From Nocardioides iriomotensis (GTDB lineage Bacteria > Actinomycetota > Actinomycetes > Propionibacteriales > Nocardioidaceae): 64,000 bases of DNA. Below, one piece after another: positions 28,658 to 38,042 of the stretch (its first letter is position 1; every line of letters begins with the position of its first letter). Below the pieces are notes generated by a model that saw only the letters and a list, made by a program, of their open reading frames with translations, made no database searches and was not told the origin of the DNA. The translations under genes were made by a program, and so were the position numbers. The stretch covers positions 109,791-173,790 of the forward strand of contig NZ_SDPU01000012.1 of NCBI RefSeq assembly GCF_004168035.1, written 5' to 3'.

Positions 28658-28684
28658 GTAGCGGCACGGTCGTCGACCGCGCCA

Positions 28685-29707
28685 TCAGCGGGCCCGCAGG
28701 ACGGACGTACCCCGCGCCACGGGCATCGGAACCCGGACCACGCTCGGGCCCTGCTCCTTGGTGTCGAGCAGCATCTCCACCGCCCGCGCCCCGAGGTCGG
28801 CGTACGGGATCGCCACCGACGTCAGCCTCGGCCGCAGCCAGCCGGCCAGCTCGGAGCCGTCGAACGACACCACGGACACGTCGTCGGGCACGACGAGCCC
28901 GTGCTCGGCCAGCGCCTGGAACGTGCCCAGGGCGACCCGGTCGTTGAGGCAGACGAGGCCCGCGGCGCGGCCGCCGTCACGCAGGAACCCGTCGACGACG
29001 TCGAACGCCGGCGCGACGTCCCACGGGCACGAGAGCACGCCGGCCAGGTCACGGCCGGCCTCGCGCAGCGCGTCCCTGATCCCGTCGAGCCGCAGCGGTC
29101 CGGCGAGCGAGCCGCCCTCGCTCGACATCTCGCCGACGACGTGGATCTCGCCGGGCACCTCGCCGGCCAGCAGCTCGGCGACGGCGGTTCGGCCGCCTTC
29201 GTACTCGTCGGGCAGCACCGCGGGCAGCTGGGTGGCCCGGTCGACGCAGTTGAGCAGCACCACCCGCTGCTGGCGCAAGGGGCGCGGCACGCTCACCTCG
29301 GACGTGGCCAGCGTGGCGTAGATGATCCCGTCGACGTGCCGGTCGAGCATCTCCTCGACGAGCAGCGCCTCGAGCTGCGGGTCGCCCTGCGACTCCCCGA
29401 TGACGATCAGGTGGGCGAGCATCCGCGCCGCGGCGCTCGCACCGGTGAGCATCTGGCTCGCGAAGGAGCCGCCCGCGACCAGGTCGGAGATCACCCCGAC
29501 GGTGCGGGTGGTCGAGGTGCGCAGGCTGCGCGCGCTCGGGTTCGGCCGGTAGCGCAGGTCGGCCGCCGCCTTCAGCACCCGGTCCTGTGTCGCCGGCGCG
29601 ATCCGCATCTGCGCCGACCGCCCGTTCAGGATGTACGACGCCGTGGTCGCCGAGACCCCGGCCCGACGGGCCACGTCGCTCAACGTGGACTTGCGCACGG
29701 TCGCCAC
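28685..29707 (-). CDS. LacI-family regulator of the alpha-galactoside locus
   Basis: 340 aa. N-terminal HTH 'STLSDVARRAGVSATTASYILNG' and hinge helix, then a periplasmic-binding-protein-like sensor domain with 'DLVAGGSFASQMLTGA' and 'GLVCLNDRVALGTFQAL'. It is divergent from the binding-protein gene, whose promoter carries a LacI-type operator with a central CG. It probably represses uptake and hydrolysis genes until a galactoside binds. Confidence 0.9.
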   Translation of the reverse strand: MATVRKSTLSDVARRAGVSATTASYILNGRSAQMRIAPATQDRVLKAAADLRYRPNPSARSLRTSTTRTVGVISDLVAGGSFASQMLTGASAAARMLAHLIVIGESQGDPQLEALLVEEMLDRHVDGIIYATLATSEVSVPRPLRQQRVVLLNCVDRATQLPAVLPDEYEGGRTAVAELLAGEVPGEIHVVGEMSSEGGSLAGPLRLDGIRDALREAGRDLAGVLSCPWDVAPAFDVVDGFLRDGGRAAGLVCLNDRVALGTFQALAEHGLVVPDDVSVVSFDGSELAGWLRPRLTSVAIPYADLGARAVEMLLDTKEQGPSVVRVPMPVARGTSVLRAR

Positions 29708-29827
29708 CGCCGCACCACCTCCCCTCCGCGTCCACCCGCGAGTCGGCCCGGACGTCGCGACGGAAGCGCGGGATCCGGGCAGGAAGAAACGGTTGGGTCA
29801 CCGTTCCGCCACGAGATGTCCTGATCC

Positions 29828-29857
29828 TTGACACTCGTCCGACGGTGACGCCATGAT
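29828..29857 (+). promoter_or_regulatory. Promoter of the sugar-binding-protein gene
   Basis: Perfect -35 TTGACA (29828-29833), an 18-nt spacer and CATGAT (29852-29857) as the -10. A LacI operator follows 2 nt downstream, so bound repressor would cover the start site. Confidence 0.6.
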
Positions 29858-29859
29858 CC

Positions 29860-29877
29860 TGCTGATTCGATTCAGCA
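29860..29877. promoter_or_regulatory. LacI-type operator
   Basis: TGCTGATTCGATTCAGCA: half sites agree at 7 of 8 positions around a central CG, as usual for LacI-family operators. It overlaps the expected transcription start of the binding-protein operon. Confidence 0.65.
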
Positions 29878-29893
29878 TGTGGTGAGGGTCACA
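29878..29893. promoter_or_regulatory. CRP/GlxR-like site in the binding-protein promoter
   Basis: TGTGG-TGAGGG-TCACA, 9 of 10 consensus positions of TGTGA-N6-TCACA, abutting the LacI operator. Its position downstream of the -10 suggests repression. Confidence 0.4.
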
Positions 29894-29945
29894 CTACGCC
29901 CAGCCGACGCACGTCGTCCAAGGGCTCACCAACCGAGGAGGGCAC

Positions 29946-31253
29946 ATGAATTTTCGCGCCAACCGGGTCCGGCGTGGCGTGGCGATCGTCGCCACAGCCG
30001 GCGCCGCACTCACGCTCACCGGCTGCCTGGGCAGCGGGTCGGGTGGCGGAGGCAGCGAGGACGACACCGTCACGATCTGGACGAGCATGGACGCGCCGAT
30101 CGTCGAGGGGCTGGAGAAGAGCCTGGGCGAGAAGGCCGACGAGGCCGGCATCGACGTCAAGTGGGAACGCGTCACCGGCATCGACAAGCTGATCATGACC
30201 AAGCTCAACGCGAGCGACAAGCCGGACATCGCGATCGTGCCGCAGCCCGGCGTCGTCGCCAACATCGTCAAGCGCGGCGGCGCCCAGCCGCTCGACGACG
30301 TGGTCGACATGGGCGCTCTCCAGGACAGCATGCTGCCGGGCATCGTCGACGCCGGCATGGTCGACGGGAAGTACTACGGCCTGCAGGTCAACGCCAACGT
30401 CAAGAGCCTGGTCTTCTACCCCAAGAAGGCTTGGGACGCGGCCGGCTACGAGGCCCCGGAGACGCTCGACGACCTCGAGGCGCTGACCGAGCAGATCAAG
30501 AGCGACGGCACCCCACCCTGGTGCCTGGGCATCTTCTCCGAGGGCGCGGTCGGCTGGCCGGCCACCGACTGGATCGAGGACCTCGTGGCCCGGGTCGGCG
30601 GCGAGGACACCTACAACGGCTGGGTCGACGGCGAGGTCAAGTTCAACTCGCCCGAGGTCAAGGAGGCCGCGACCTGGTTCGAGGACACGGTGCTCGCCGA
30701 GGGCAACGTGCTCGGTGGCCGGCGCGGCGTCGCCAGCATCGACTTCGGTTCGGCCGGCAACCCGATGTTCGAGGACAAGCCCGGCTGCTGGATGTTGAAG
30801 CAGGGCACGTTCATCACCGGCTTCTTCCCGGACGACGTCCAGAGCAACCTGGACGAGGAGGTCGGCGTCTTCGGCTTCCCGCCCATGGAGTCCGGCGGTG
30901 AGAACTACGTCGTCGGCGGCGGCGACCTCGCCACCATGCTCAGCGACGACGACAACACCAAGGAAGTCATGAAGATGCTGTCGGAGACCGACGTCGGCGC
31001 CGAGGCGGCCAAGACCGGTGCTTACATCTCCCCGCACCAGGACTTCGACCCGGAGGCGTACCCGAACGAGATCATGAAGACCGCGTACACCACCGCGACC
31101 GAGGCCAACGCCTTCCTGTTCGACGGTTCGGACCAGATGCCCGGCGAGGTCGGCGCGGGCACGTTCTGGAGCGAGATGACCGCCTGGGTGACCGGCGACA
31201 CGGACCTCGACACGGCGCTGCAGAACATCGACGACAGCTGGCCCGCCAGCTGA
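29946..31253 (+). CDS. Carbohydrate ABC transporter substrate-binding lipoprotein
   Basis: 435 aa. Signal peptide with lipobox 'LTGC' at about residue 27, then a Gly/Ser linker and a family 1 solute-binding fold ('VTIWTSMDAPIVEGL', 'GKYYGLQVNANVKSLVFYPKKAW'). It captures the sugar outside the membrane. GAGGAGGGCAC precedes the ATG. First gene of an operon with two permeases and GH36 alpha-galactosidase, so the ligand is probably an alpha-galactoside such as melibiose or raffinose (inference). Confidence 0.92.
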   Translation: MNFRANRVRRGVAIVATAGAALTLTGCLGSGSGGGGSEDDTVTIWTSMDAPIVEGLEKSLGEKADEAGIDVKWERVTGIDKLIMTKLNASDKPDIAIVPQPGVVANIVKRGGAQPLDDVVDMGALQDSMLPGIVDAGMVDGKYYGLQVNANVKSLVFYPKKAWDAAGYEAPETLDDLEALTEQIKSDGTPPWCLGIFSEGAVGWPATDWIEDLVARVGGEDTYNGWVDGEVKFNSPEVKEAATWFEDTVLAEGNVLGGRRGVASIDFGSAGNPMFEDKPGCWMLKQGTFITGFFPDDVQSNLDEEVGVFGFPPMESGGENYVVGGGDLATMLSDDDNTKEVMKMLSETDVGAEAAKTGAYISPHQDFDPEAYPNEIMKTAYTTATEANAFLFDGSDQMPGEVGAGTFWSEMTAWVTGDTDLDTALQNIDDSWPAS

Positions 31254-31266
31254 CGTCCGCGGGGCT

Positions 31267-31299
31267 CGCGGGGCGGGCGCTGAGGCGTCCGTCCCCGCG
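31267..31299 (+). terminator. Intercistronic hairpin after the binding protein
   Basis: GC-rich imperfect stem-loop (arms 31267-31280 and 31285-31299) in the 96-nt gap before the first permease. Such hairpins commonly stabilise binding-protein mRNA and lower permease expression. Confidence 0.45.
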
Positions 31300-31349
31300 G
31301 CTCCGGTCTCCCACCACCGGCTGACGGCCGGCACAGAAAGGGTCCGCTC

Positions 31350-32330
31350 ATGTGGCTCAAGGCCATCAACACGATCCTTACCGTCATCGTCGGCATCGGC
31401 GTGGCGGTCTTGCTCTACTGGCTCCTCAACAAGATCGCAGAGCTCCTGCCGTCGAGGCTCGAGGACAAGATCAAGCCCTGGCTCTACATCCTCCCGGCGT
31501 ACCTCGCCCTCGTCGTCTACCTGATCTATCCCACGATCGTCGCGTTCATCAAGAGCTTCCAGGACGCGACGAGCACGGAGTGGGTCGGGTTCGCCAACTT
31601 CGAGGCGCTGCTCACCAACGCCGGCTTCCAGCAGACGCTCTTCAACACCGTGCTCTGGATGATCATCGTCCCGACGGTCACGATCATCCTGGGTCTCGGG
31701 ATCGCGGTGCTCGCCGACCGGCTCCAACCCCGCTACGAGAACCTCTCGAAGACCATCGTCTTCATGCCGATGGCGATCAGCATGGTCGGCGCCGCCACGG
31801 TGTGGCGCTTCGTCTACGCGTACCGTCCCGCGGGGTCGGACCAGGTGGGCCTCCAGAACGCCATCATCACCAGTCTCGGCGGCGACCCGGTCCCGTGGCT
31901 GCAGCAGAGCCAGTTCCACCTCAACAGCCTGCTGCTGATGGTGATGCTGCTGTGGGCACAGATCGGCTTCGGCATGGTGCTGCTGTCGGGTGCGATCAAG
32001 GGCGTGCCCACCGACACGCTCGAGGCCGCCCGCATCGACGGCGCCGACGAGCGGCAGACCTTCTTCCGGGTCGTCGTGCCGCAGATCAAGGGCACGATCG
32101 TCACGGTCTTCATCACCACGCTGATCTCGGCCATGAAGACCTTCGACGTGGTCTACGTGATGACGTCGGGCCAGTTCAACACCAACATCCTGGGCGTCGA
32201 GTTCTACCGACAGCTGACCAGCAACTTCAACAACGGCGCGGCCTCGGCCATCGTCGTGCTGCTGCTGATCGCCACCTTCCCGGTGATGCTCTACCAGGTG
32301 AAGCACTTCCGCGAGGAGGCGGCGCGATGA
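31350..32330 (+). CDS. Carbohydrate ABC transporter permease (MalF-like)
   Basis: 326 aa with about seven or eight membrane helices; an extra N-terminal helix precedes the usual six. The EAA loop 'EAARIDGADERQTFFRVVVPQIKG' contacts the ATPase. A ribosome site AGAAAGG precedes the ATG. The stop overlaps the next permease start (ATGA). Confidence 0.92.
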   Translation: MWLKAINTILTVIVGIGVAVLLYWLLNKIAELLPSRLEDKIKPWLYILPAYLALVVYLIYPTIVAFIKSFQDATSTEWVGFANFEALLTNAGFQQTLFNTVLWMIIVPTVTIILGLGIAVLADRLQPRYENLSKTIVFMPMAISMVGAATVWRFVYAYRPAGSDQVGLQNAIITSLGGDPVPWLQQSQFHLNSLLLMVMLLWAQIGFGMVLLSGAIKGVPTDTLEAARIDGADERQTFFRVVVPQIKGTIVTVFITTLISAMKTFDVVYVMTSGQFNTNILGVEFYRQLTSNFNNGAASAIVVLLLIATFPVMLYQVKHFREEAAR

Positions 32331-33256
32331 GCGGCACGACCAGCACCACCCCGGCGACGGCCACCACGTCGCAGAAGACCCCGCGCAAGGCGCCGAGCAG
32401 CCGCGAGGGCAACCCCGCCAAGGCCGGCTGGTTCGCCCGGATCACCCTGGCCGTCATCTGCTTCCTGTGGATCGTGCCGGTCGTCGGTCTGTTCATCACG
32501 TCGTTCCGTGGTGAGACCGAGGCCAACAGCACCGGCTGGTGGACGGTGTTCACCAACCCCGGCGGCTTCGGCTTCGTCGGGTTCGACAACTACACCCAGG
32601 CGAACGCCACGGCCGATCTCGGGAACGCGTTCATCAACAGCGTGGCGATCGCGCTGCCGGCGACGTTCATCCCGCTGCTGGTCTCCGCGTTCGCGTCGTA
32701 CGCGTTCACCTTCATGCACTTCCCCGGCCGGGACGCGCTGTTCCTGATCGTGGTCGCGCTGCTGGTGATCCCCAACTACGTCGCGTTCGTGCCGATCCTG
32801 GACCTCTACGGCAGCCTCGGACTCTCGGGCACGTTCCCGGCGGTGTGGTTGTTCCACATCGGGTTCGGCATGTCGCTGGCGATCTACATCCTGCGCAACT
32901 ACATGGGGACGCTGCCGCTGAGCGTCATCGAGTCCGGACGCATCGACGGCGCCAGCCACTTCCAGACGTTCTGGCGCCTGATCCTGCCGATGTCCATGCC
33001 CGCCCTCGCGTCGTTCGCGATCTTCCAGTTCCTGTGGGTCTGGAACGACCTGTTCGTCGCGCTGGTGTTCATCGGCCCCGGCGAGAACTCCCCGATGACC
33101 GTCTCGATCCAGAACACCCTGCTGTCGCAGCAGGGCGCGGGCTGGAACCTCGTGACGGCGGGCGGCTTCTTCTCGATGATCGTGCCGATCATCGTGTTCC
33201 TCTCGATGCAGCGCTTCTTCGTCCGCGGACTGACCGCGGGCGCGGTGAAGGGCTGA
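32327..33256 (+). CDS. Carbohydrate ABC transporter permease (MalG-like)
   Basis: 309 aa. A Thr/Ser/Lys-rich cytoplasmic N-terminus of about 35 residues precedes six helices. The EAA-type loop is 'ESGRIDGASHFQTFWRLILP'. The start overlaps the previous stop by 4 nt, so it is translationally coupled. Together with the MalF-like subunit it forms the pore. Confidence 0.92.
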   Translation: MSGTTSTTPATATTSQKTPRKAPSSREGNPAKAGWFARITLAVICFLWIVPVVGLFITSFRGETEANSTGWWTVFTNPGGFGFVGFDNYTQANATADLGNAFINSVAIALPATFIPLLVSAFASYAFTFMHFPGRDALFLIVVALLVIPNYVAFVPILDLYGSLGLSGTFPAVWLFHIGFGMSLAIYILRNYMGTLPLSVIESGRIDGASHFQTFWRLILPMSMPALASFAIFQFLWVWNDLFVALVFIGPGENSPMTVSIQNTLLSQQGAGWNLVTAGGFFSMIVPIIVFLSMQRFFVRGLTAGAVKG

Positions 33257-33289
33257 CCTTCCGGGAGGATCGACCAGCGCACGACCACG

Positions 33290-33321
33290 CGGGCGGCCGG
33301 GACGACTGTCCCGGCCGCCCG
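33290..33321 (+). terminator. Perfect hairpin between permease and alpha-galactosidase
   Basis: 14-bp perfect stem with a GACT loop, 33 nt after the permease stop and 41 nt before the GH36 start. It may attenuate alpha-galactosidase transcription relative to the transporter, or end the transport operon. Confidence 0.65.
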
Positions 33322-33362
33322 TGCCATGACCACCACCTCTCCCGCACCGAGGAGCCCCGAGC

Positions 33363-35486
33363 ATGCTCTTCCCGCCCGACGCGACCCGGGTCACCGGCCT
33401 CGACCTCCGCGAGGACGACGGGCTGCCGTCCGTCCACTGGGTCGGGGTGGTGCCGGACGACCGCTTCGGAGGCGGCTCCGCCAGCGACGGCGGTCCGGGC
33501 ACCCCGCTGCTGGGCGAGCACGCGCACGCCCGGTTCACCCGGCCGCACCTGCGCGGCCACCGGGTGGACCCCCAGGGCGGCACCGGCCGGTCCTGGACGA
33601 CCCGCTTCGAGCCGCGCGCCACGACCGTCGACACCGTCGAGGACGACCCGCTGGTCCGCGCCCGGCTGCGGGTCGAGGCCGCCGACGAGGCGGCCGGGCT
33701 GTCGCTCGTCGCGGAGGTCGAGTCGGTCGCCGGCGGGGCGCTGCGGGTCCGCTACGCCCTGACCAACGACGCCACGGACAGCTACGTCGTCGACGGGCTC
33801 GAGGTCGCGCTGCCCGTCGCCGACCATCTCGTCGAGGTGCTCGACTTCACCGGCCGCCACGAGCGCGAGCGCTCCCCGCAGCGGCACCGGGTGACCGACG
33901 GGCTCTGGCTGCGCGAGAGCCGCGGCGGCCGCCCGGGCCTGGCCGCGGCCACGATGGTCGTCGTCGGTACGCCGGGCTTCGGCACGACGCACGGCGAGGT
34001 CGTCGGCGTGCACGTCGCCTGGAGCGGCAACTCGCTGCTGCGGGTGGAGCGCGACCCGGCCACCGCGACGACCGTGGGCGGCGGAGAGCTGCTCCAGCCC
34101 GGCGAGGTGGCGCTCTCCCCCGGCGCGACGTACACGACGCCCTGGGTGATCGTCGCCGCCGCCGACGACGGGCTCGACGGTCTCGCCGCGGGCTTCCACG
34201 GCTACCAGCGGGCCCTCGCCGCGCACCCGGCGCGCCAGCCGGTCGTGCTCAACGTCTGGGAGGCGGTCTACTTCGACCACGACCTCGACCGGCTCCAGGG
34301 CATCGCCGACCGGGCGGCCCGGGTCGGCGTCGAGCGGTTCGTCCTCGACGACGGCTGGTTCCGGAACCGCCGCGACGACAACGCCGGCCTCGGCGACTGG
34401 TGGGTCGACGAGGAGGTCTGGCCCGACGGGCTCACCCCGCTCGTGGACCACGTGCGCGAGCTGGGCATGGAGTTCGGGCTGTGGTTCGAGCCCGAGATGG
34501 TCAACCCCGACAGCGACCTGTTCCGCGCGCACCCCGACTGGATCCTCTCCTCCGGCGACCGGATGCCGCTGCCGCACCGCCAGCAGCAGGTGCTCGACCT
34601 CTCCCGGCCCGAGGTCTGGGACTTCCTGTTCGAGCGGGTGCACGCCGTGCTCGACGCCTACCCGATCTCCTACGTGAAGTGGGACCACAACCGCGAGCTG
34701 CTCGAGGCCGGCTCAGGCCGGGTCGGCGGCGCGCCGGCCGCGCGCGCCCAGACCGAGGGGTTCTACCGGCTGCTCGACGCGCTCGCCGAGGCGCACCCCG
34801 ACGTCGCCTGGGAGTCCTGCGCCTCCGGCGGCGGCCGCGTCGACCTCGGTGTCGCGGAGCGGGTGCAGCGGTTCTGGACCTCCGACATGACCGACGCGGT
34901 CGCGCGGCAGCAGATCCAGCGCTGGACGACGCAGCTGCTGGCCCCGGAGTACGTCGGCGCGCACATCTCCTCGCACACCTCCCACACGACCGGACGCACG
35001 CTGACCCTCGACTTCCGCGCGGCCACGGCGCTGTTCGGGTCGTTCGGCATCGAGTGGGACCTCATGGAGGCCCAGGACGAGGACCTCGACGCCATCGCGC
35101 ACTGGGTGGCGCGCTACCAGACGTTCCGCGGGCTGCTGCACTCCGGCCGGGTGGTGCGCCCGGAGTCGTCCGACCCGGCCGTGCTGCTGCACGGCGTCGT
35201 CGCGCAGGACGGCTCCGAGGCGCTGGTCGCGCACGTGCAGATGGACGAGTCGGCGCACAACCGCGGCGTGCACGTCCGGGTCCCCGGCCTCGACCCCACA
35301 GCGTCGTACCGGCTGGCGTGGGAAGGTCCGTATGACGAGAAGGAGGTCAGCATGTCGGCGCCGATGCCCGCGCACGGCCCGCTCGGCACGGACGAGGCGA
35401 CCGGCAGCCTGCTGGACCTGCGCGGCTTCTGGATGCCGCGGCGCAAGCCGGAGACGGTCACGCTGGTGCACGTGACCCGGGTGTGA
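33363..35486 (+). CDS. Alpha-galactosidase, GH36
   Basis: 707 aa. N-terminal beta-supersandwich, central (beta/alpha)8 barrel and C-terminal beta domain. The nucleophile is D441 in 'YVKWDHNRE' and the acid/base D508 in 'WTSDMTDA'; the conserved 'ESCASGGGRVDLG' lies between them. No signal peptide, so it is cytoplasmic and acts on imported alpha-galactosides to release galactose. GAGGAGCCCCGAGC precedes the ATG. Confidence 0.93.
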   Translation: MLFPPDATRVTGLDLREDDGLPSVHWVGVVPDDRFGGGSASDGGPGTPLLGEHAHARFTRPHLRGHRVDPQGGTGRSWTTRFEPRATTVDTVEDDPLVRARLRVEAADEAAGLSLVAEVESVAGGALRVRYALTNDATDSYVVDGLEVALPVADHLVEVLDFTGRHERERSPQRHRVTDGLWLRESRGGRPGLAAATMVVVGTPGFGTTHGEVVGVHVAWSGNSLLRVERDPATATTVGGGELLQPGEVALSPGATYTTPWVIVAAADDGLDGLAAGFHGYQRALAAHPARQPVVLNVWEAVYFDHDLDRLQGIADRAARVGVERFVLDDGWFRNRRDDNAGLGDWWVDEEVWPDGLTPLVDHVRELGMEFGLWFEPEMVNPDSDLFRAHPDWILSSGDRMPLPHRQQQVLDLSRPEVWDFLFERVHAVLDAYPISYVKWDHNRELLEAGSGRVGGAPAARAQTEGFYRLLDALAEAHPDVAWESCASGGGRVDLGVAERVQRFWTSDMTDAVARQQIQRWTTQLLAPEYVGAHISSHTSHTTGRTLTLDFRAATALFGSFGIEWDLMEAQDEDLDAIAHWVARYQTFRGLLHSGRVVRPESSDPAVLLHGVVAQDGSEALVAHVQMDESAHNRGVHVRVPGLDPTASYRLAWEGPYDEKEVSMSAPMPAHGPLGTDEATGSLLDLRGFWMPRRKPETVTLVHVTRV

Positions 35487-35489
35487 GCG

Positions 35490-36161
35490 CTACCGGTTGG
35501 TGATGCCGAGCCGGTTGCGGGTCGTGCCAGGGAGGTCCTTGCGCTTGACGTCGACGCCGGCCATCAGCGCCAGTCCCTTGATCCGGACGACCGGCGAGTC
35601 GGGGCGGATGTCGGGCGTGACCTTGGAGCGCGCCTCGCCGAACGCCCCCATGATGCCGACACCCTCGACGATCACCTGGGTCCACGGGTTCACGACGATC
35701 TCGACGCCGGCCATGATCGCGTAGGCCTCGATGACGGTCTCCTGCGCGGAGAACTGCGCCTCGCGCAGGTCGAGGGTGATGCTGCCCATCATCGTGAACG
35801 CGTTGTGCTTCGCCGGCACCTGCCAGACCCCGCGGCGGGTGCAGTCGCCCATGATCGAGAACGACGACTCGTGGACGGTGGCCGGCACCTGCGGCGCCTG
35901 CGGGCGCGGGGCGGGCGCGACGGCGTGCTGGACGCCGGCGACGGGCAGGTCGGCGGTGATCGGGACCAGGTCGCCGTAGGTCTTGGCGGCGTAGGTCGCC
36001 TCGAGCCGCTCGTCGAGCTCCTCGAGGTCGATGCGGCCCTCACCCGCGGCCTTGCGCAGCACCTCGGCGACCTTGTGGCGGTCGTCGTCGGAGATGCGCA
36101 GCCGGCTGGGGTCGCCCACCGGGCCCACCGGCCGCCGCTGCAGCCCACCCTGTCCGTCCAT
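35490..36161 (-). CDS. DUF1707 / LiaF-like protein
   Basis: 223 aa. Residues about 18-70 are the DUF1707 helical domain ('[33 protein letters not shown]' type; shown only in part here). The C-terminal half is a beta-solenoid of the LiaF/DUF2154 type, with repeated hydrophobic strands around 'IMGDCTRRG', '[12 protein letters not shown]' and 'VGIMGAFGE'. It may sense envelope stress. It uses a leaderless -10 that mirrors that of the divergent fumarase. Confidence 0.78.
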   Translation of the reverse strand: MDGQGGLQRRPVGPVGDPSRLRISDDDRHKVAEVLRKAAGEGRIDLEELDERLEATYAAKTYGDLVPITADLPVAGVQHAVAPAPRPQAPQVPATVHESSFSIMGDCTRRGVWQVPAKHNAFTMMGSITLDLREAQFSAQETVIEAYAIMAGVEIVVNPWTQVIVEGVGIMGAFGEARSKVTPDIRPDSPVVRIKGLALMAGVDVKRKDLPGTTRNRLGITNR

Positions 36162-36168
36162 GCGGCCC

Positions 36169-36174
36169 AGCCTA
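36169..36174 (-). promoter_or_regulatory. -10 box of the DUF1707 gene (leaderless)
   Basis: TAGGCT on the minus strand, 7 nt from the ATG at 36161. Part of a mirror pair with 36196-36201. Confidence 0.65.
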
Positions 36175-36195
36175 ATCGCTCGGATCCAGCGGGAT

Positions 36196-36201
36196 TAGGC
36201 T
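36196..36201 (+). promoter_or_regulatory. -10 box of class I fumarase (leaderless)
   Basis: TAGGCT, 8 nt before the ATG at 36210. Confidence 0.65.
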
Positions 36202-36209
36202 CCTTCGAC

Positions 36210-37898
36210 ATGAGCGGCGATCCTCAGTTCCAGTACTCCGACCTCCTGCCGACCGGCGCCGACGAGACGCCGTACCGCCTGGTGACCACCGAGGGGGTCA
36301 GCACCTTCGAGGCCGGCGGCCAGCAGTTCCTGAAGGTCGAGCCCGAGGCGCTCCGGCTGCTCACCGACGAGGCGATGCACGACATCGCCCACTTCCTGCG
36401 TCCGGCTCACCTCGCGCAGCTGCGCCGGATCATCGACGACCCGGAGGCGAGCGGCAACGACCGGTTCGTCGCCCTGGACCTGCTCAAGAACGTCAACATC
36501 TCCGCCGGCGGCGTGCTGCCGATGTGCCAGGACACCGGCACCGCGATCGTGATGGGCAAGAAGTCCGAGCGCGTGCTCACCGGCGCCGACGACGGCGAGT
36601 GGATCAGCAAGGGCGTGTACGACGCGTACACCCGGCTGAACCTCCGCTACTCCCAGCTCGCGCCGCTGACGATGTGGGAGGAGAAGAACACCGGCACCAA
36701 CCTGCCCGCGCAGGTCGAGCTCTACAGCACGCCCGGCACCGGCGACCCCGCCTACAAGTTCCTGTTCATGGCCAAGGGCGGGGGCTCCGCCAACAAGTCC
36801 TTCCTCTACCAGGAGACGAAGGCCGTCCTGAACCCCACGCGGATGCTGGAGTTCCTCGACGAGAAGATCCGCTCGCTCGGCACCGCCGCCTGCCCGCCGT
36901 ACCACCTCGCGGTGGTCATCGGCGGCACCTCCGCGGAGTACGCGCTGAAGACCGCGAAGTACGCCTCCGCCCACTACCTCGACAACCTGCCGACCGAGGG
37001 CTCGATGTCCGCCCACGGCTTCCGGGACGTGGAGCTCGAGGAGGAGGTCTTCAAGCTCACCCAGTCGTTCGGGATCGGCGCGCAGTTCGGCGGCAAGTAC
37101 TTCTGCCACGACGTCCGCGTCGTGCGGCTGCCCCGCCACGGCGCCTCCTGCCCGGTCGCGATCGCGGTGTCCTGCTCGGCCGACCGGCAGGCGCTCGGCA
37201 AGATCACCGCCGAGGGCGTGTTCCTCGAGCAGCTCGAGCGCGACCCGGCGAAGTACCTCCCCGACACCACCGACGAGAAGCTCTCGGTGTCCGGCTCCGA
37301 GGACGTCGTACGGATCGACCTCAACCGGCCGATGGACGAGATCCGGGCCGAGCTGTCGAAGCACCCGGTGAAGACCCGGCTGTCGCTGACCGGCCCGCTC
37401 GTCGTGGCGCGCGACATCGCGCACGCCAAGATCAAGGAGCGGCTCGACGCCGGCGAGGGCATGCCGCAGTACATGAAGGACCACGCCGTCTACTACGCCG
37501 GCCCGGCCAAGACGCCCGAGGGCTACGCCTCGGGCTCGTTCGGGCCGACGACGGCGGGCCGGATGGACTCCTACGTCGACCAGTTCCAGGCCGAGGGCGG
37601 CTCCATGGTGATGCTGGCCAAGGGCAACCGGTCCGTGCAGGTGACCCGCGCCTGCGACACCCACGGCGGCTTCTACCTCGGCTCGATCGGCGGCCCGGCC
37701 GCCCGGCTGGCGCAGGACTGCATCAAGCACGTCGAGGTGCTGGAGTACCCCGAGCTCGGCATGGAAGCGGTCTGGAAGATCGAGGTCGAGGACTTCCCGG
37801 CCTTCATCGTCGTGGACGACAAGGGCAACGACTTCTTCGCCGAGACGCAGAAGCCGATCGCGCTGACCGTCCGCACCCGCTCGGCCGAGAAGGTCTGA
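36210..37898 (+). CDS. Fumarate hydratase, class I (Fe-S)
   Basis: 562 aa, the length of single-chain FumA/FumB enzymes. Fe-S ligands are expected at '[11 protein letters not shown]', '[19 protein letters not shown]' and other Cys; '[16 protein letters not shown]' and '[15 protein letters not shown]' are class I signatures. It hydrates fumarate to malate in the TCA cycle and is oxygen-sensitive. The window also encodes class II fumarase 4.6 kb away, so this is probably an accessory isozyme. Confidence 0.93.
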   Translation: MSGDPQFQYSDLLPTGADETPYRLVTTEGVSTFEAGGQQFLKVEPEALRLLTDEAMHDIAHFLRPAHLAQLRRIIDDPEASGNDRFVALDLLKNVNISAGGVLPMCQDTGTAIVMGKKSERVLTGADDGEWISKGVYDAYTRLNLRYSQLAPLTMWEEKNTGTNLPAQVELYSTPGTGDPAYKFLFMAKGGGSANKSFLYQETKAVLNPTRMLEFLDEKIRSLGTAACPPYHLAVVIGGTSAEYALKTAKYASAHYLDNLPTEGSMSAHGFRDVELEEEVFKLTQSFGIGAQFGGKYFCHDVRVVRLPRHGASCPVAIAVSCSADRQALGKITAEGVFLEQLERDPAKYLPDTTDEKLSVSGSEDVVRIDLNRPMDEIRAELSKHPVKTRLSLTGPLVVARDIAHAKIKERLDAGEGMPQYMKDHAVYYAGPAKTPEGYASGSFGPTTAGRMDSYVDQFQAEGGSMVMLAKGNRSVQVTRACDTHGGFYLGSIGGPAARLAQDCIKHVEVLEYPELGMEAVWKIEVEDFPAFIVVDDKGNDFFAETQKPIALTVRTRSAEKV

Positions 37899-37967
37899 GC
37901 CGGTCCGGGCGCCGACCAGTCAGGCGGGGTCCCGCTCGCGCAGCACCTCACGTCGCCGTGCCCGGTA

Positions 37968-37979
37968 TCGACCGGTCGA
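37968..37979. promoter_or_regulatory. 12-bp palindrome upstream of the second LacI gene
   Basis: TCGACCGGTCGA, central CG flanked symmetrically, 63 nt before the GTG at 38043. A possible autoregulatory LacI-type operator. Confidence 0.4.
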
Positions 37980-38042
37980 CTCCCCGACGGGGGCGGGGTG
38001 GCGGTGACCGGGCCCGCCGAGGTGGCACGAGAGGATGAGGCC

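Larger units (their letters stand above)
36169..36201. promoter_or_regulatory. Mirror-image divergent promoter (inverted repeat)
   Basis: Arms AGCCTAATC (36169-36177) and GATTAGGCT (36193-36201) are perfect inverted repeats, 15 bp apart. Each arm contains the -10 hexamer TAGGCT of one divergent gene. Confidence 0.65.
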
